Shown here: positions 33,318 to 44,321 of the stretch, piece by piece | Position numbering within the stretch: the first letter of the stretch is position 1 | How the letters are laid out: every line of letters starts with the position of its first letter | From: Hemerocallis citrina | Lineage: Eukaryota; Streptophyta; Magnoliopsida; Asparagales; Asphodelaceae | Assembly: GCA_017893485.1 (NCBI GenBank) | Contig: CM030361.1 | Span: 142,910,941 to 142,974,940 of the forward strand | Direction: 5' to 3' | DNA: 64,000 nucleotides | Made by a program: the position numbers and the translations under genes | Notes under the pieces: generated by a model | Seen by the model: the letters and a program-made list of their open reading frames with translations, nothing else | The model's database searches: none | Told to the model about the DNA's origin: nothing

Positions 33318-34176
33318 GAGTATCTCCACTGGCATGCCATTTGGGTTGTCATTTTCATATTTGGCAATCCAAATGGCAAAAGCCTCCCACAAGGCATGCC
33401 ATTTTCATGTTTGGTTTGTTTTTTTTAATTGTCAAATGTCTCATCACCACACTTTTTTCTCTTTTCCCACCAAATCTGAATATATTTATATATATATATA
33501 TATATAATAGTGTGTATATCTATATAATAAAACACAAAGAAAGCTATCAAGTGGTTCTCCTTCAATCTCTCCAAAAATCAAAGGCCCAGATCTAATCTTA
33601 CAAAACATATTTTTCCCCCAAAAGTTTCCCTCCAAAACTCAAATTCAAACCCCCAACCAAAACAATTCCTATATTTATTTAATTTTTTTTTTTCTCTCTC
33701 TCTCCTTCCCTCTTCTATTCAAAAAATTAAGAAAATAAAATTTTATTTTTTTTTAAAATAGAAAATTTAAAAACTAAAAAAAATACAAATTTAAAAACTT
33801 TTTAAAAAGGTTCAAAAAAATCAAAAAAATCATATAATATGTTTTTCGCTGAGCCCCAAAAGTGTCTCATATAATATGTTTGCTACTTCAATTAATTTGC
33901 TCGACCTCCAAATTTTTTTATATGATCAAATAAGGTGCACCGTTCCGAAAACGTGCCGTAGGCACGTGTCAACGGGCAAACCTAGTATATATATATTATA
34001 CATTTATGTATATATACTCTATTATACACTATTAATATACAACTATATACATATTTGGCAATTCAAATGGTGACCATGAGTGGAGAACAACCTTTTATTT
34101 TTTAGAAAAAATATTCTTTAGATTACCAAAATTGAAAATGATAATCTAAATGGCTATCCAATTGGTGGGGTTGCTC
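33318..34176. mobile_element. PIF/Harbinger-type MITE with TAA duplication, carrying a Helitron
   Basis: Left GAGTATCTCCACTGGCATG and right CAATTGGTGGGGTTGCTC are inverted relatives, with TAA at 33315-33317 and 34177-34179. CATATTTGGCAAT occurs on both sides of the Helitron insertion (33355 and 34050). A (TA)n tract lies at about 33483-33507. Confidence 0.7.
33519..33985 (+). mobile_element. Non-autonomous Helitron (467 bp)
   Basis: Starts TCTATATAATAAAACACAAA after an A and ends AAACCTAG before a T, the standard A/T insertion. The stem ACGTGCC-GTA-GGCACGT (33951-33967) precedes the CTAG terminus by about 14 bases, as in plant Helitrons. No Rep/helicase coding. It lies inside the MITE 33318-34176. 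Confidence 0.85.
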
Positions 34177-34179
34177 TAA

Positions 34180-34499
34180 GTTGTGATCTTTGAACACCCA
34201 CTCTTCCTGATTACTCTCTTTCAAATATTCCATGTTGAATTTGTGATATTTGAATCCCACTGTCTCTCTGTTGGAATGCCCCTCTCATTTCAAACAAACG
34301 AGTAGGCTCCATTAATTATTGACGGCATGAATAATTATAAATCATTGATTTAAACATTTGGTAGATGGTTATCAGTTTTTCTTGTTAAACTTCAATATAT
34401 AGGGCAGATATTACCCAGTTCACAATGGGCCAAAATTATAATTAACTAGTTTAATTTGGTGCAGATCAAGTTTTCTTTTGGTTTCCAGAAAAAAGTTTT
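34180..34499. other. Spacer, nothing recognised
   Basis: AT-rich sequence without coding or repeat signals I can support. Its right part borders the minus-strand Tat-like LTR piece. Confidence 0.4.
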
Positions 34500-34834
34500 T
34501 TGCGGTTGTTTTCTGGGTGTGGGAGCAACAAATAATGTGAGTTCTTGTATTCGGAAAAACGACCGTGATCCTGACATTCGTTCTGTTTTCGAGGAGAAAT
34601 CGAGTGGATTGGTTGGGAAAGAAACCGACTTACCGACCTGCAAAAAGAAACTTGAAACACGGGAGTATTCCAGGTGACAAATCCTCTGATGCTTAAGTCA
34701 GAAGACAACAATTTAGGAGAAAATGTTCTGTAGAAAAAAGAGTGATTACCCTGTAATAGTATAGTAGATGTTCTACTTATAGGTCCGGGGAAATCCGTTA
34801 TGGAGAGATCCTTGGACAGTTTAGAAATCCCCTT
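34500..34834 (-). repeat. Minus-strand Tat-like LTR fragment (insertion site of Tat-A)
   Basis: Read on the minus strand it matches the order of the Tat LTR: CTATAAGTAGAAC (TATA region), AGGGTAATCACTCTTTTTTC, TGACTTAAGCATCAGAGGAT, CCCGTGTTTCAAGTTTCTTT followed by TTGCAGG, and GTTGCTCCCACACCC. These correspond to Tat-B 21375-21620. The 5' part is missing because Tat-A starts at 34835; the rest should lie beyond 64000. Confidence 0.7.
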
Positions 34835-35397
34835 TGATATGGCTAAAAATGGGATTAAATCGGGCATGAATCTTAAAGCTTATAGGGGCAAAACGGTAAT
34901 TTCACCTACAAACGGGTCTGAAATGGGAACCGGGTCTCTTCTCCAGGGCCCAATAACTCACGAACGGATCCGTTCAACTGGATACGGGTCCCAACCTGTT
35001 ATGAGCCAGTTCAAAAGGATATGGAGAAATCTTGATTCGTCCTTATCCCGAGGAGGTGGTTCTAACCACTTCTATCCAGCCACACCGGGGAGTAGAGATT
35101 TGTTCTTATCTCGAAACAGATCCCTACGGAGACTATAAATACCCCCCTCTTCCTATCGTTATAAGGTGATCACTCTTTGCCACCCTAAAGCTCTTTTCAT
35201 ATTCTTTCTGAGTACTGACAAGAGCGTCGGAGGGTTCGTCACCGGGATCAACCCCGGTGTTTTGAACTTTGTGCAGGTCGACAGCAATAGCGAGAAGCTA
35301 GCCAAACAACATTGGAAGTGGTTAGGTCTGACCCATTCAATTCCTCACGAACCCACAAATTCATCTATTTGCCTCCACACTGAAATAAGCGGCAACA
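34835..35397 (+). repeat. Tat-A 5' LTR (563 bp)
   Basis: Starts TGATATGGCTAAAAATGGGA, ends AAGCGGCAACA. TATA box CTATAAATACCCC at 35133-35145, with a pyrimidine-rich start region after it. It matches the 3' LTR at 63497-64000 with roughly 10% differences by eye, so Tat-A is old. Confidence 0.92.
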
Positions 35398-35398
35398 G

Positions 35399-35419
35399 AT
35401 TGGCACCGTCTGTGGGAAC
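35399..35419 (+). promoter_or_regulatory. Tat-A primer binding site
   Basis: TTGGCACCGTCTGTGGGAAC, two bases after the LTR end. This sequence is typical of Tat-type elements. I do not assign the tRNA with certainty. Confidence 0.8.
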
Positions 35420-35467
35420 TCGAATAGCAATCCAACCCTACTCCATCAGAAAAAGCAGCTCCTAGCT

Positions 35468-36365
35468 ATGCCTCCGAAGAAAGGGAAGTCCGCGGTCTCC
35501 AACCGTAGAACAACTTCCATCCCTCCTTCGCCTCCAGAGGGTCTCCCTCCGCCCGTCCAACCGGCCCAACAGCTCGAACAACCGATCCCTCAATCTGTTC
35601 AGCAACCTCAAGGGCCTCAAGGGGCTGTTGGAGAACCCTCTTGCCAAAGTCGCCAAAAGAAACCCCTTCATTAGGGCCATGTCTCCATACACAACCCTTC
35701 CTCCAACTCCATGGCCTCCCATAGCCCTCCAACACCGAAAGATCTACGAGATGTTCTCAACAACCGGCAGAACAAGACAGATCTTCGCATTCGCTTAGAC
35801 TAGAGGCAAACCCGAGATGGGAACCCTCACATCCGCATCAGAGCGATCGGTCACCCCGCAGGATAGATCGCAGAGGGTCTAACTCTCCCAGGAGGCGGAG
35901 AGAGTTGCCCAAGCATCGCCAGAGAAGAAGCCGCTCTCCGGTTGGCCGTCTTGCCTCTCGAGCCCATCGGGAGCAGGAGGCCCCCGTCACGAGGGCGGAG
36001 TTCCAACAGTTCCAAGAGGCAGTCCTACGGGCACTCAACGTCGCCCCTAACAACGACAAACAGGCTCCCAGTCCTCGGCCGGCTCCCAACCATCGTCGCC
36101 GTTCTCCTAGTCCTCGGCCGGCTCCGAGCCATCGCCGTCGCTCTCGCTCTCCCAGTCCTCGGTCTGCTCTGAGCCATCGCCGTCACACCCCCAGTCCACG
36201 ACCTACTCCAAGCTATCGCAGCAGCTCCAACCCTTTTCTACATGAAGACGAGTCTCGGGGCTCAGCGAGGCATGACCGAAGGGAGGACTCAGTCTACCAC
36301 CGTCTGCACGAGATGGAGAGGTGCCTCGGTTAACTCGATAGAGATGAAGAACAATGGGCGAGGAA
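35468..36365 (+). pseudogene. Tat-A gag, N-terminal part
   Basis: ATG at 35468 (MPPKKGKSAVSNRRTTSIPP) opens a proline/glutamine-rich frame that stops at 35672. After frame changes, a second frame (35905-36333) encodes a basic, RS-like segment. In it SPRPAPSHRRRS-type words repeat five times (about 36065-36215), which is an in-frame tandem duplication of about 54-60 bp. LHEMERCLG and LDRDEEQWARN precede the nested solo LTR at 36366. Gag would form the particle and bind RNA. Confidence 0.8.
36361..36365. repeat. Target-site duplication of nested solo LTR (left)
   Basis: AGGAA, repeated exactly at 39653-39657. Confidence 0.92.
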
Positions 36366-39300
36366 TGTAATACCCCGATTTTTATTTATGAAAATTATTT
36401 ATTTAATTTTGCACGTAGTGTGCACGTGCAATTTTTGTAGTATAAAAGCTTATAATTATTTTTCATTATGGATGATGTGTGTATATGTGTTCTTTAATTA
36501 TTTTTATAAAGGCCCATTTTTCTTCAAATAAACATAAACCTTTCTTTCTAGCCCAAATCTAATTTATTTATCTTCTTTTATAAAAACTATTATTTTGGCC
36601 CATTAATTAAAGCCCATGAGTTATTCTTATTTTAATTACAACTTGTAATGTAGCACATATTTTAAGGATTATTTTTATTGAAAATATAATGTACAACTTT
36701 TGTTAAATGGAGACAAATGCATGCACGAGCAATGCACGTACACGTGCAAATGGACCACATGTAGGCCAGTTTTTACATGGAGGGAAAAGGAAAATTTGAA
36801 TGGAGTCATGGGTGGTGGTTGCTTGATCATGGTTGATTATTGTAACTCCTCCTTGAATCCTAGCCTTTTGTTTCTAACTCCTAGTTTGATCCTAGCCTTC
36901 CATTTACTCAAAATTTTTTAGTATAAATACCCCCCCACCCCCCAGCCTAGTTGTTTTTGTACTCTTTATTTCTCCAAAACCTATAGTATAAAATACATTA
37001 TTAGTAGTATAGTAAGTGAGTTAAAAGATTGAGAGTTGTGTGTGAAGAGTTGTGTTGCACCAAGGAGGGAAGGCCGGCATCTTTGGAGCTCGGGTTGGCA
37101 TCTTGAAGGCTCGTGTGCACATCGAGGAGGAGGAGGATCGCTCTCTTGGCAAAGACTTTTGTTTAGGAGGTGTTGCAAATTGTATTTCTCTGCAATTAAG
37201 GTAGGTTATTTTCCATGTTTCTATTTAGAAAGCATGCTAGAATTGAATTGAAATATTAATGCATGAAAAAGATTAATAAGAGTACATTTTAATTGGAAAA
37301 GTGGCTTATTAGTTGATTGGAATGTTAATATATAGCTTATATGTGGTTCCATCATCAAACTTAAGTTGTGTGTGAAATAATTATAGCTATGGATTGCTTG
37401 AAGAAAAACTCATTGTTAGCATAAAAAACTATATGCAAATATTAGTAAATGAAAATGTTGTTTTATGTGCTTGAATGAACCTTTTGTGACAGTGTTGCAA
37501 TGAATGACTTAAAATATATTTTGTAGGTTTGTGAAATGAATATAAACAGGGAATTGATACAGAGATTATTGATGTTAAAGTTAGATAAGAATGTCGAAAA
37601 AGAAATGTAGTAGTAGTAGTAGCATACAATTTAACTAATTGTATGCAAAATATGTGTTTAGTTATTAGAAAAAATATTTTTAAATTACTGAAGTATTAAT
37701 TATTATGGGAATAATTATTCTGGGAATTTACAGTAAGTTTAGTAAAAGTAAAACTCAAATGAGAGCTTTTGAAACATCGAAACGTGCTATTAGACAGAGA
37801 GTTGATTTAATTAAAATGCAAGTTGTATTTGAGACAACTTGAGCCTATAGCTCAAGTGGTCGGGAGGCTTCTAATCGCTATAGTGTGCAGTTGGGTTCTC
37901 ACAGGTCGATGGTTCGATTCTTGTTAGCACCATATATTTTGTTGTGCATTTAAAAAATTAATTAACTTCAGCCGAGAGCATTTAAAGCTCTTAACCCCAT
38001 TCTATACCGATCGGCGCGACTGGCCTAGGTGGTCAGAGTGGGCGGCTTGTTTCCCTGTGGTTGCTGGTTCGAAACCTGGTCTCGGCCAGTGTTTAACTTG
38101 TGGAAAAAATATTTTTTTGGGTGGATTTTGATAATTAAAAATTATAAAAAAATATTATTATTATTCTAAAATTATGTGGGACTTATGAAAAATAAATTGG
38201 GAGTTATTAAAATAAAAAAGAGTATATTTTTGAGAACAAAGGTAAAAATAGAACTATGGTTCTACACTTATATTTTTGTGAAAGTTATAATTCGCAAAAG
38301 AACTTGAAATAAAGTGCTAGAAAAGAATTATAAATAAGAAAGAAAACATATGAAGTGAAGTGGTATGAATTATTCTTATTGAAGAATAGTGTGACAATTA
38401 TGAGTTGTGAATACTCACTTTGACCATATAATTAGTGATGTGATTTTAATGTGGAAATGATATTTGATGAATTACTTGATGCATAATTGAATTCCATGTA
38501 TGGTTATGGACTCATGAATAATTTAGAAATCATGTGATTGGAAAAGAGAAATGTTATTGAGTACGAAAACTCAAACATGTGAATTTATGAATTGAAATTG
38601 AAAATTAGGGTGTAGCCAAAACTCACACCGGCAAGTGAAAAGTGATGAATTATGATTATTGATATTGAAAAGACCAGTTTGGGTCATTGTAAAATGAAAG
38701 AAATAAGACCGGTAGTAGTGAGAGGGCTAACTCTAAAAGATTGATTTTGTTCATGATTTCATTAAACTAAGGATTAGTTACATAGTGAAGATGTGATGAA
38801 AGTAAGAGAAAAACATTGAGTATGAGGGCCATTGGATTGGCGGCGAGAGAGTATCCCATGATGTCCCATGATGAGTCATGATAGGGCGTGGATATTGCTC
38901 CAGAGTACCGTCCCGGTGGCGACGCTCGTGGGGTGTTGGACGACTGCGGGTGGTGTCATGTCTATGGTAGGAGCTGAATTATCACAGGATGCCTGCATGA
39001 TGAGTCATGTGTCAGTGCGTTGGGATTCCCTCCAGGGCACCTAGACATGAGTTCGTATGTCAGAAAACATCTAGGATACTTACCGTAGTTACAGTAGTAG
39101 ATTAAGACATGACGAGGAATTGAACCCTACAAGATGAAGAACGATTAAGGGCTTGCCCTCGGACCTATGTAGTATGGGATACATAGAATCCGAACAAGTG
39201 CGCATTAGTGTCATGTAATATAAATAACTGCATTAAGGACTAAGTGCACAATCACGACACGACATCAATAGGGTATTCCCTTAGTTTGATATGTGACAAG

Positions 39301-39652
39301 TTTGTGTTTGTTAAATATGAAAAATCAGTTATACAATTTTCGGCATAGAGAGGATGGCCGTGTATAATGTTCGTCGGTTGAATAAACTGACGTACCCACA
39401 GTTTTGTATGCAGGATAAATGACATGATGAAGATTAAAGAGGCACAGATGCTTAGAGATTATTCAAATGTTGTTATACATTTATTTAAATGTTGTAAATT
39501 TGCTTCCGCTGTAAAAATGTAAAGTGTAAAGTTTTCATGTAACTCTGATGTAAAGTGAAAAGTTTTAATTTCCTTGTAAAATTGTACGAAAGAAGTGTAA
39601 AGATCCTGTGGAATCTCGAATTCAGTGTATTTTTGGAATTCAGGGCGTTACA
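36366..39652 (+). mobile_element. Solo LTR, 3,287 bp, nested in Tat-A gag
   Basis: Begins TGTAATACCCCGATTTTTA and ends GGCGTTACA, with AGGAA on both sides, and has no internal region, so it is a solo LTR from recombination between two LTRs. Contents: TATA box TATAAATA (36922-36929), a splice-donor-like AATTAAGGTAGGT (GT at 37201), a (TAG)n tract (37606-37620), two tRNA-like modules (37841-38090), a conserved block near 39110-39200 and a splice-acceptor-like GTATGCAG (39406-39413). Its 3' 443 bp match the window start. Confidence 0.93.
37841..38095 (+). other. Two tRNA-like (pol III promoter-like) modules inside the solo LTR
   Basis: Module 1 has box-A-like TAGCTCAAGTGGT (37848-37860) and box-B GGTTCGATTC (37911-37920), followed by a CACCA word. 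Module 2 has box-A TGGCCTAGGTGG (38021-38032) and box-B GGTTCGAAACC (38066-38076). The A-B spacing fits tRNA genes. They are not functional tRNAs by eye because the acceptor stems do not pair well. They may be decayed SINE heads or captured tRNA pieces. Confidence 0.6.
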
Positions 39653-40550
39653 AGGAACCTCCGCCCGAGCAGACCCCCGTTCTCCCGTACTATCATGGAG
39701 GCCCCCATCCCAGAACTCTTCAAGGCTCCGCATTTTGAGTCTTATACCGGGGAGTCAGACTCCGCTGATCACATTGAGATTTTCAAAACTCTCATGATGA
39801 TTCAAGGGGCCCGCTCGGGAGTGGTATTCCAGACTTGCTTCGACCTCTATTTTCTTCTTCGACCAGTTCGAATGTCTCTTCCTTACCCACTTCGTGAGCA
39901 GCCGCCGCTCCGAAAAGACAAGCACCTCTCTGCTCTTCTTCAGTCAAAGGAAGGGCGAGTGGCTGAGGGATTACGTCAAGTGGTTCATCGCGGAAGCCAG
40001 ATCTATCGCCTCTCTGGATCAGTCCGTGGCCTCGGCTGCTTTCCAGTCCAATGTCATTAACCCCGATCTCAGGGCATCCCTAGCCAAGAAGCCTCCTTAG
40101 GACTTCTCAGAACTCCTTCTCATGAGTGAGAAGTACATCCGAGCTGAAAAAGCTCTCAACCTCCCCACTCTTGAAGGATCATCTTCCGGGAACAAACGGA
40201 AGACTATTGAAGATGAAGGAGCTAAGAAGCTCTAAAAAGACAACGGGGGTCAACGTCGCCCTCTTCCCCGCTTCGAAAAGTTCACTCCGCTCAATGCGAG
40301 TGTTTCGGCCATTGTAATGGAAGTTGGGAAGGAGGGACTTCTACCGCCACCTCCAAAGATGAACACCCACAGAAAGAAAAGAAACCAGGATAAGTGGTGC
40401 CACTTCCACAGGGACCACGGCCACGACACAGACGACTGTCGGGCCCTGAAGGACGAGATCGAGGCCCTCATTCAGAGAGGGCAGCTTGCTAGGTTCGTGA
40501 GGATGGACAAAGTCGATCCACCTCTGCCCCCCAGGGGGGCTAACAGATGA
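39653..40550 (+). pseudogene. Tat-A gag core and zinc-knuckle region
   Basis: Gag core: IMEAPIPELFKAPHFESYTG (39692-39751), then ESDSADHIEIFKTLMMIQGA. A frame change follows to DYVKWFIAEARSIASLDQSV (about 39971-40030), the retrotransposon gag family block. The knuckle-like block KWCHFHRDHGHDTDDCRALK (40392-40451) is C-X2-H-type, usual for this lineage, followed by DEIEALIQRGQLARFV. Stops lie at 40097, 40233 and 40548. The left edge is the AGGAA duplication after the solo LTR. Confidence 0.88.
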
Positions 40551-41400
40551 GCCAAACAACGTGCAGAGACCCCAGGATGTCGAAGCTGAGGCCATCCTGC
40601 ACCTCATACACAGAGGCCCAATGGGGGGAGATTCCAACTCCTCCCGAAAAGACTTCGTCCGAGAAGTGAATACCATACAGAGCCATCCTCCTAAGGGCCT
40701 TGGGGTTCCTGTTACGTTTTCTGATAGGGACTTGGAGGGCGTCCGGACGCCCCATTGCGTTGCCCTTGTTATAAACCTTCGAATGGCCAATTTCGACGTA
40801 TGCCTGATCCTAGTGGACAATGGCAGTTCGGTCAATATCCTCTTTTTGGAGGCATTCCAGGGACCTTCAGCTGTCAAGAGATTGGCTCAAGCCAACTAGT
40901 TACACTCTTCATGGATTCACTAGGGTGTCGGTGACGATCGAGGGGATGGACTCAACCCTTGACGTGACTGCTAGCAAAACCCCGGTCACTTGGACCGAGG
41001 CGATGGAATTCATGGTGGTAGACGTCAAAGCTGCCTACAACGTCATCTTGGGTCAACTGGGTTTGGCCGCTCTCTAGGCCATACCATCGGCATATCATAT
41101 GAAAATGAAGTTCCCCACCTCGGCATGAGTGGGAGAAGTAAGAGGGAGTCGGGAGGCGGCTCGTAAATATTACATGACCTCGATGGGAGGGTCGGTCCTC
41201 TCCCTTGAAGCCCTCGAACTCCCACAAGGAAGTAGCCAAACCATCTCCGAGCCGGTAGACGAGCTGGAAGAAGTTGCCTTCTCAGAAGAAGATGCCACAA
41301 AGACATTTCAGATCAGCAAGGCCCTTTCCCCTCCATCAAAGAAGACATCTCCCAATGTATAAGGGAGAACCGCAATCTTTTTGCCTGGACCGCGACTGAT
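40551..41400 (+). pseudogene. Tat-A protease
   Basis: The active site reads LILVDNGSSVNILFLEAF (about 40804-40857), with D-N-G for D-T-G as in Tat-B. A one-base frame change near 40860-40880 is followed by LDVTASKTPVTWTEAMEFMV, VDVKAAYNVILGQLGL and MKMKFPTSA. In-frame stops are at 41078 and 41128. The region up to 41360 is an acidic linker to the RT. It would cut the Gag-Pol polyprotein. Confidence 0.85.
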
Positions 41401-42700
41401 ATGCCTGGAATCTTAGAAGAGATCCTAATGCATCACCTCAACATTGCTTCGGGAGTTAAACCTATTCAGCAGAAGCAACGTAAATTCGCTCCCTGAGCGC
41501 CAACAAGCCATCAAAGAAGAGGTCAAGAAGCTGTTGAACGCTCGATTCATCCAGAGATGAATTACCCCGAATGGCTATCCAATGTGGTAATGGTTAAAAA
41601 GGCCAACGAGAGCTGGAGAATCTGCATCGACTTCACCGACCTCAACAAAGCATGTCCGAAGGACCCATTCCCCCTCCCGAGCATCGATGCTCTAATTGAT
41701 GCGACCTCCGGACATGAGCTCCTAAGCTTCATAGATGCCTTCTTAGGGTATAACCAGATCCGTATGTTCCCTCCTAACATTCCGAAGACCTTGTTCGTAA
41801 CCGACCAAGGCCTATACTACTACCGGGTAATGCCCTTCGGGTTGAAGAACGCCAGAGCTACGTACCAACCCCTTGTTAATAAGGTCTTCCGAGACCAGAT
41901 AGGCCGTAACATGAAAGTCTATGTGGAAGACATGTTGGTCAAAAGCGTCAGCGGGCAGGAGCATGTCCTTGACCTCTAGGAAGCCTTCGGGGTGTTGAGA
42001 AGGCACAACAAGAGATTGAATCCGAGTAAGTGCGCCTTCGGCATCTCGTCCAGAAAATTCCTCGGATTCATGGTGAGCCAGAGGGGCACAGAAGCCAATC
42101 CTGAGAAGATCAAAGCCATACTCAGTATGGCTCCTCCCTCCAATGTTAAAGAAGTGCAGAGGCTCACAGGATGCCTCGCAGCTATAGGGCATTTGCTCTC
42201 CAAGTCAGGGGAGAAATGCCTCCCGTTCTTCAAATCCCTGAGAGGAGCGAAAGGCTTTGAGTGGAGGCAACAACAGCAAGAGTCTTTCGATCAACTGAAG
42301 GCTTACCTGGTTAACCCCCCACTCTTGAGCAAGCCGAAGCCCGGCGAAACCCTCTACATATACCTAGCAACATCAGAGCAGACCCTCAGTACCGTCTTGG
42401 TAAGAGAGGAGGATAAGATGCAATGCCCCATCTACTACGTGAGTAAGGTCCTTAGGGATGCAGAACTTCGCTACCCGAAGGTAGAAAAGATGGCCTACGC
42501 GTTGATCATGGCGACAAGGAAACTTTGCCCCTATTTTCAGTCCCATTCGGTGGTCGTTCTCACTGACTAGCTGCTGAAGCAAGTTCTCCAAAAGCCCGAG
42601 ATATCGGGACGTCTAATGAAATGGTCCATAGAGCTGAGCCAGCACGACATCAGCTACCAACCCTGAACCGCTATCAAGGCACAAGTCCTAATAGAGTTCA
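41400..42700 (+). pseudogene. Tat-A reverse transcriptase and first RNase H
   Basis: RT motifs: SNVVMVKKANESWRICIDFT (41578-41637), LNKACPKDPFPLP, FIDAFLGYNQIRM, LYYYRVMPFGLKNARATYQ (41812-41868). The catalytic box reads YVED in place of YVDD (about 41920-41931), an inactivating change. The thumb/connection part runs from 41992 (RLNPSKCAFGISSRKFLGFM). The first RNase H block LYIYLATSEQTLSTVLVREE (42352-42411) lacks the first catalytic aspartate; loss of activity here is usual in Tat elements. In-frame stops lie at 41978, 42568 and 42664. Confidence 0.9.
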
Positions 42701-42702
42701 TT

Positions 42703-43143
42703 GTGGAAAGCACCATTCCTGAACCCTGTGAGTCGGTTGAGGAACCCTCGTTCTGCACCGTCTATGTGGATGGGTCCTCGTGCGCCAACGGAAGCGAGGC
42801 TGGGGTCATCTTGATCGGTCCAGATGATTTTGTTCTGCAATACTCCCTCTGTATAAGCTTCCGCACGTCGAACAACGAGGCTGAATACGAGGACCTTATA
42901 GCAGGACTCTGTATGGCTCGCAAAGCAGGGGCCAAACGTATCAAGGTCTTCAGTGATTCACAGCTAGTCATGAACCAAGTGTCGGGGGAGTACGAAGCAA
43001 GAGACGAGCGCATGGCCAAGTACTTGGCGAAGGTTAAGGGGCTAATAGCCTTATTTGAAGATGCTCAACTCCAGCAAGTCCCCCAAGAGGAAAATGCACA
43101 GGCAGATGACCTCTCCAAGCTCGCATCCTCCTCCCTCTAAGGT
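42703..43143 (+). pseudogene. Tat-A second (archaeal-like) RNase H domain
   Basis: An uninterrupted frame with YVDGSSCANGSEAGVILIGP (42763-42822; first D), NNEAEYEDLIAGL (E), IKVFSDSQLVMNQVSGEY (second D) and ENAQADDLSKLASSSL (last D). All four acidic positions are present. This extra RNase H next to a degenerate first one is the diagnostic trait of the Tat lineage. It would remove RNA from the RNA/DNA hybrid during reverse transcription. Confidence 0.92.
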
Positions 43144-44321
43144 TTGGAACGGACCGTCACGATAGAGATCCTTCTCAGACCCTGTATCAAGGAAGACAGC
43201 CCGGAACCACTAGAAGCCTTGCCCCTAACACTTGGAGAGAATTGGATGAAACCCTTACTCGAATACCTTAGAGACGGAGTTCTTCCAGCTGACCCCAGAG
43301 AGATTAGAAGAGTCAGGGCTAGAGCCGAGCGATACACACTCATTGAAGGAGTCATGTACAAATGCTCCTATACTCAGATAGACGGCAGACCCTACTTAAA
43401 ATGTCTCTCCCCCGAAGAAGCGCACTATGCCCTAAAGGAGGCTCATGAAGGACTTTGCGGCGCGCACTTGGGAGCGAGATCCCTAGCCCGTAAAATTTTA
43501 AATTATGGCTACTTTTGGCCCATGCTTCTTACCGACTTTGAACAATACATCCGCCAGTACGACCCATGCCAAAAAATTCTCCAATCCGTCGGCTACCACA
43601 AGCCTAGCCCTCCTCTCTAGCCAATCTGATCCCTTTCGCAATGTAGGGGATGGACTTGCTCGGACCATTCCCCCCAGCCCCAGGCCAACTGAAGTTCCTC
43701 GTCGTGGCATTAGATTACTTCTCCAAGTGGATCGAGTCCGAGCCCCTCGCCACGATTACAGAGAACAAGGTCCCAAAGTTCTTCTGGAAGAACATTGTCT
43801 ATAGGTTCAGAGTACCCCGTATCCTAGTCACCGACAATGGAACTCAGTTCGCAAAGGCAACTTGTCGCAACTTCTGCACCGACCTCGGCATCCAGCAGTG
43901 GTTCTCCTCAATATCCCACCCACAGTCCAACAGCCAAGCAGAGAATGCTAATCGACAAATATTCTCCGGCTTAAAAAAGAGACTCTACAAATCTACTAAG
44001 GGATTGTGGGTCGAACAGCTTCCAAACGTGCTATGAAGCTATCGCACCACAAAGAGGACCCCGACAGGAGAGTCCTCCTTCAATCTAACTTATGGCTCCG
44101 AAGCCATCATTCCCCTAGAGGTTGGCCTTCCTTTGCCCCGTTTGATCGCCTACAATGAAGAGTGGAATGCGAACCAGCTTCGCAATGACTTGGACCTCAT
44201 TGATGATATCTGGGAAAGATCTTCCATCCGACAAGAGACCTACCGACGAAGGATAACATAGTCTTACAATAAGAACGTTCATCCCACTAACCTTAAATAA
44301 GGAGATCTAGTGCTCCGTAAG
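43144..44321 (+). pseudogene. Tat-A integrase, N-terminal and catalytic part
   Basis: The zinc-binding region has HEGLCGAHLGARSLARKIL (about 43447-43503) and a C-X2-C site reduced to YDPCQKI (43558-43578), the first cysteine being Y. A frame change near 43620 leads to the core: MDLLGPFPPAPGQLKFLVVA (43650-43709; first D), ILVTDNGTQFAKATCRNF (second D) and HPQSNSQAENANRQIFSGLK (E). Stops lie at 44034 and 44260. The frame runs into the nested element after GDLVLRK. Confidence 0.9.
44317..44321. repeat. Target-site duplication of the nested long-LTR element (left)
   Basis: GTAAG, repeated exactly at 55252-55256. Confidence 0.93.

Noticed and set aside
35462..35735. Minus-strand frames over the start of Tat-A gag
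   Set aside because: Shadows of the proline-rich gag frame; no motifs.
37841..38095. Functional tRNA genes
   Set aside because: Box A and B are present, but acceptor and anticodon stems do not pair convincingly by eye.
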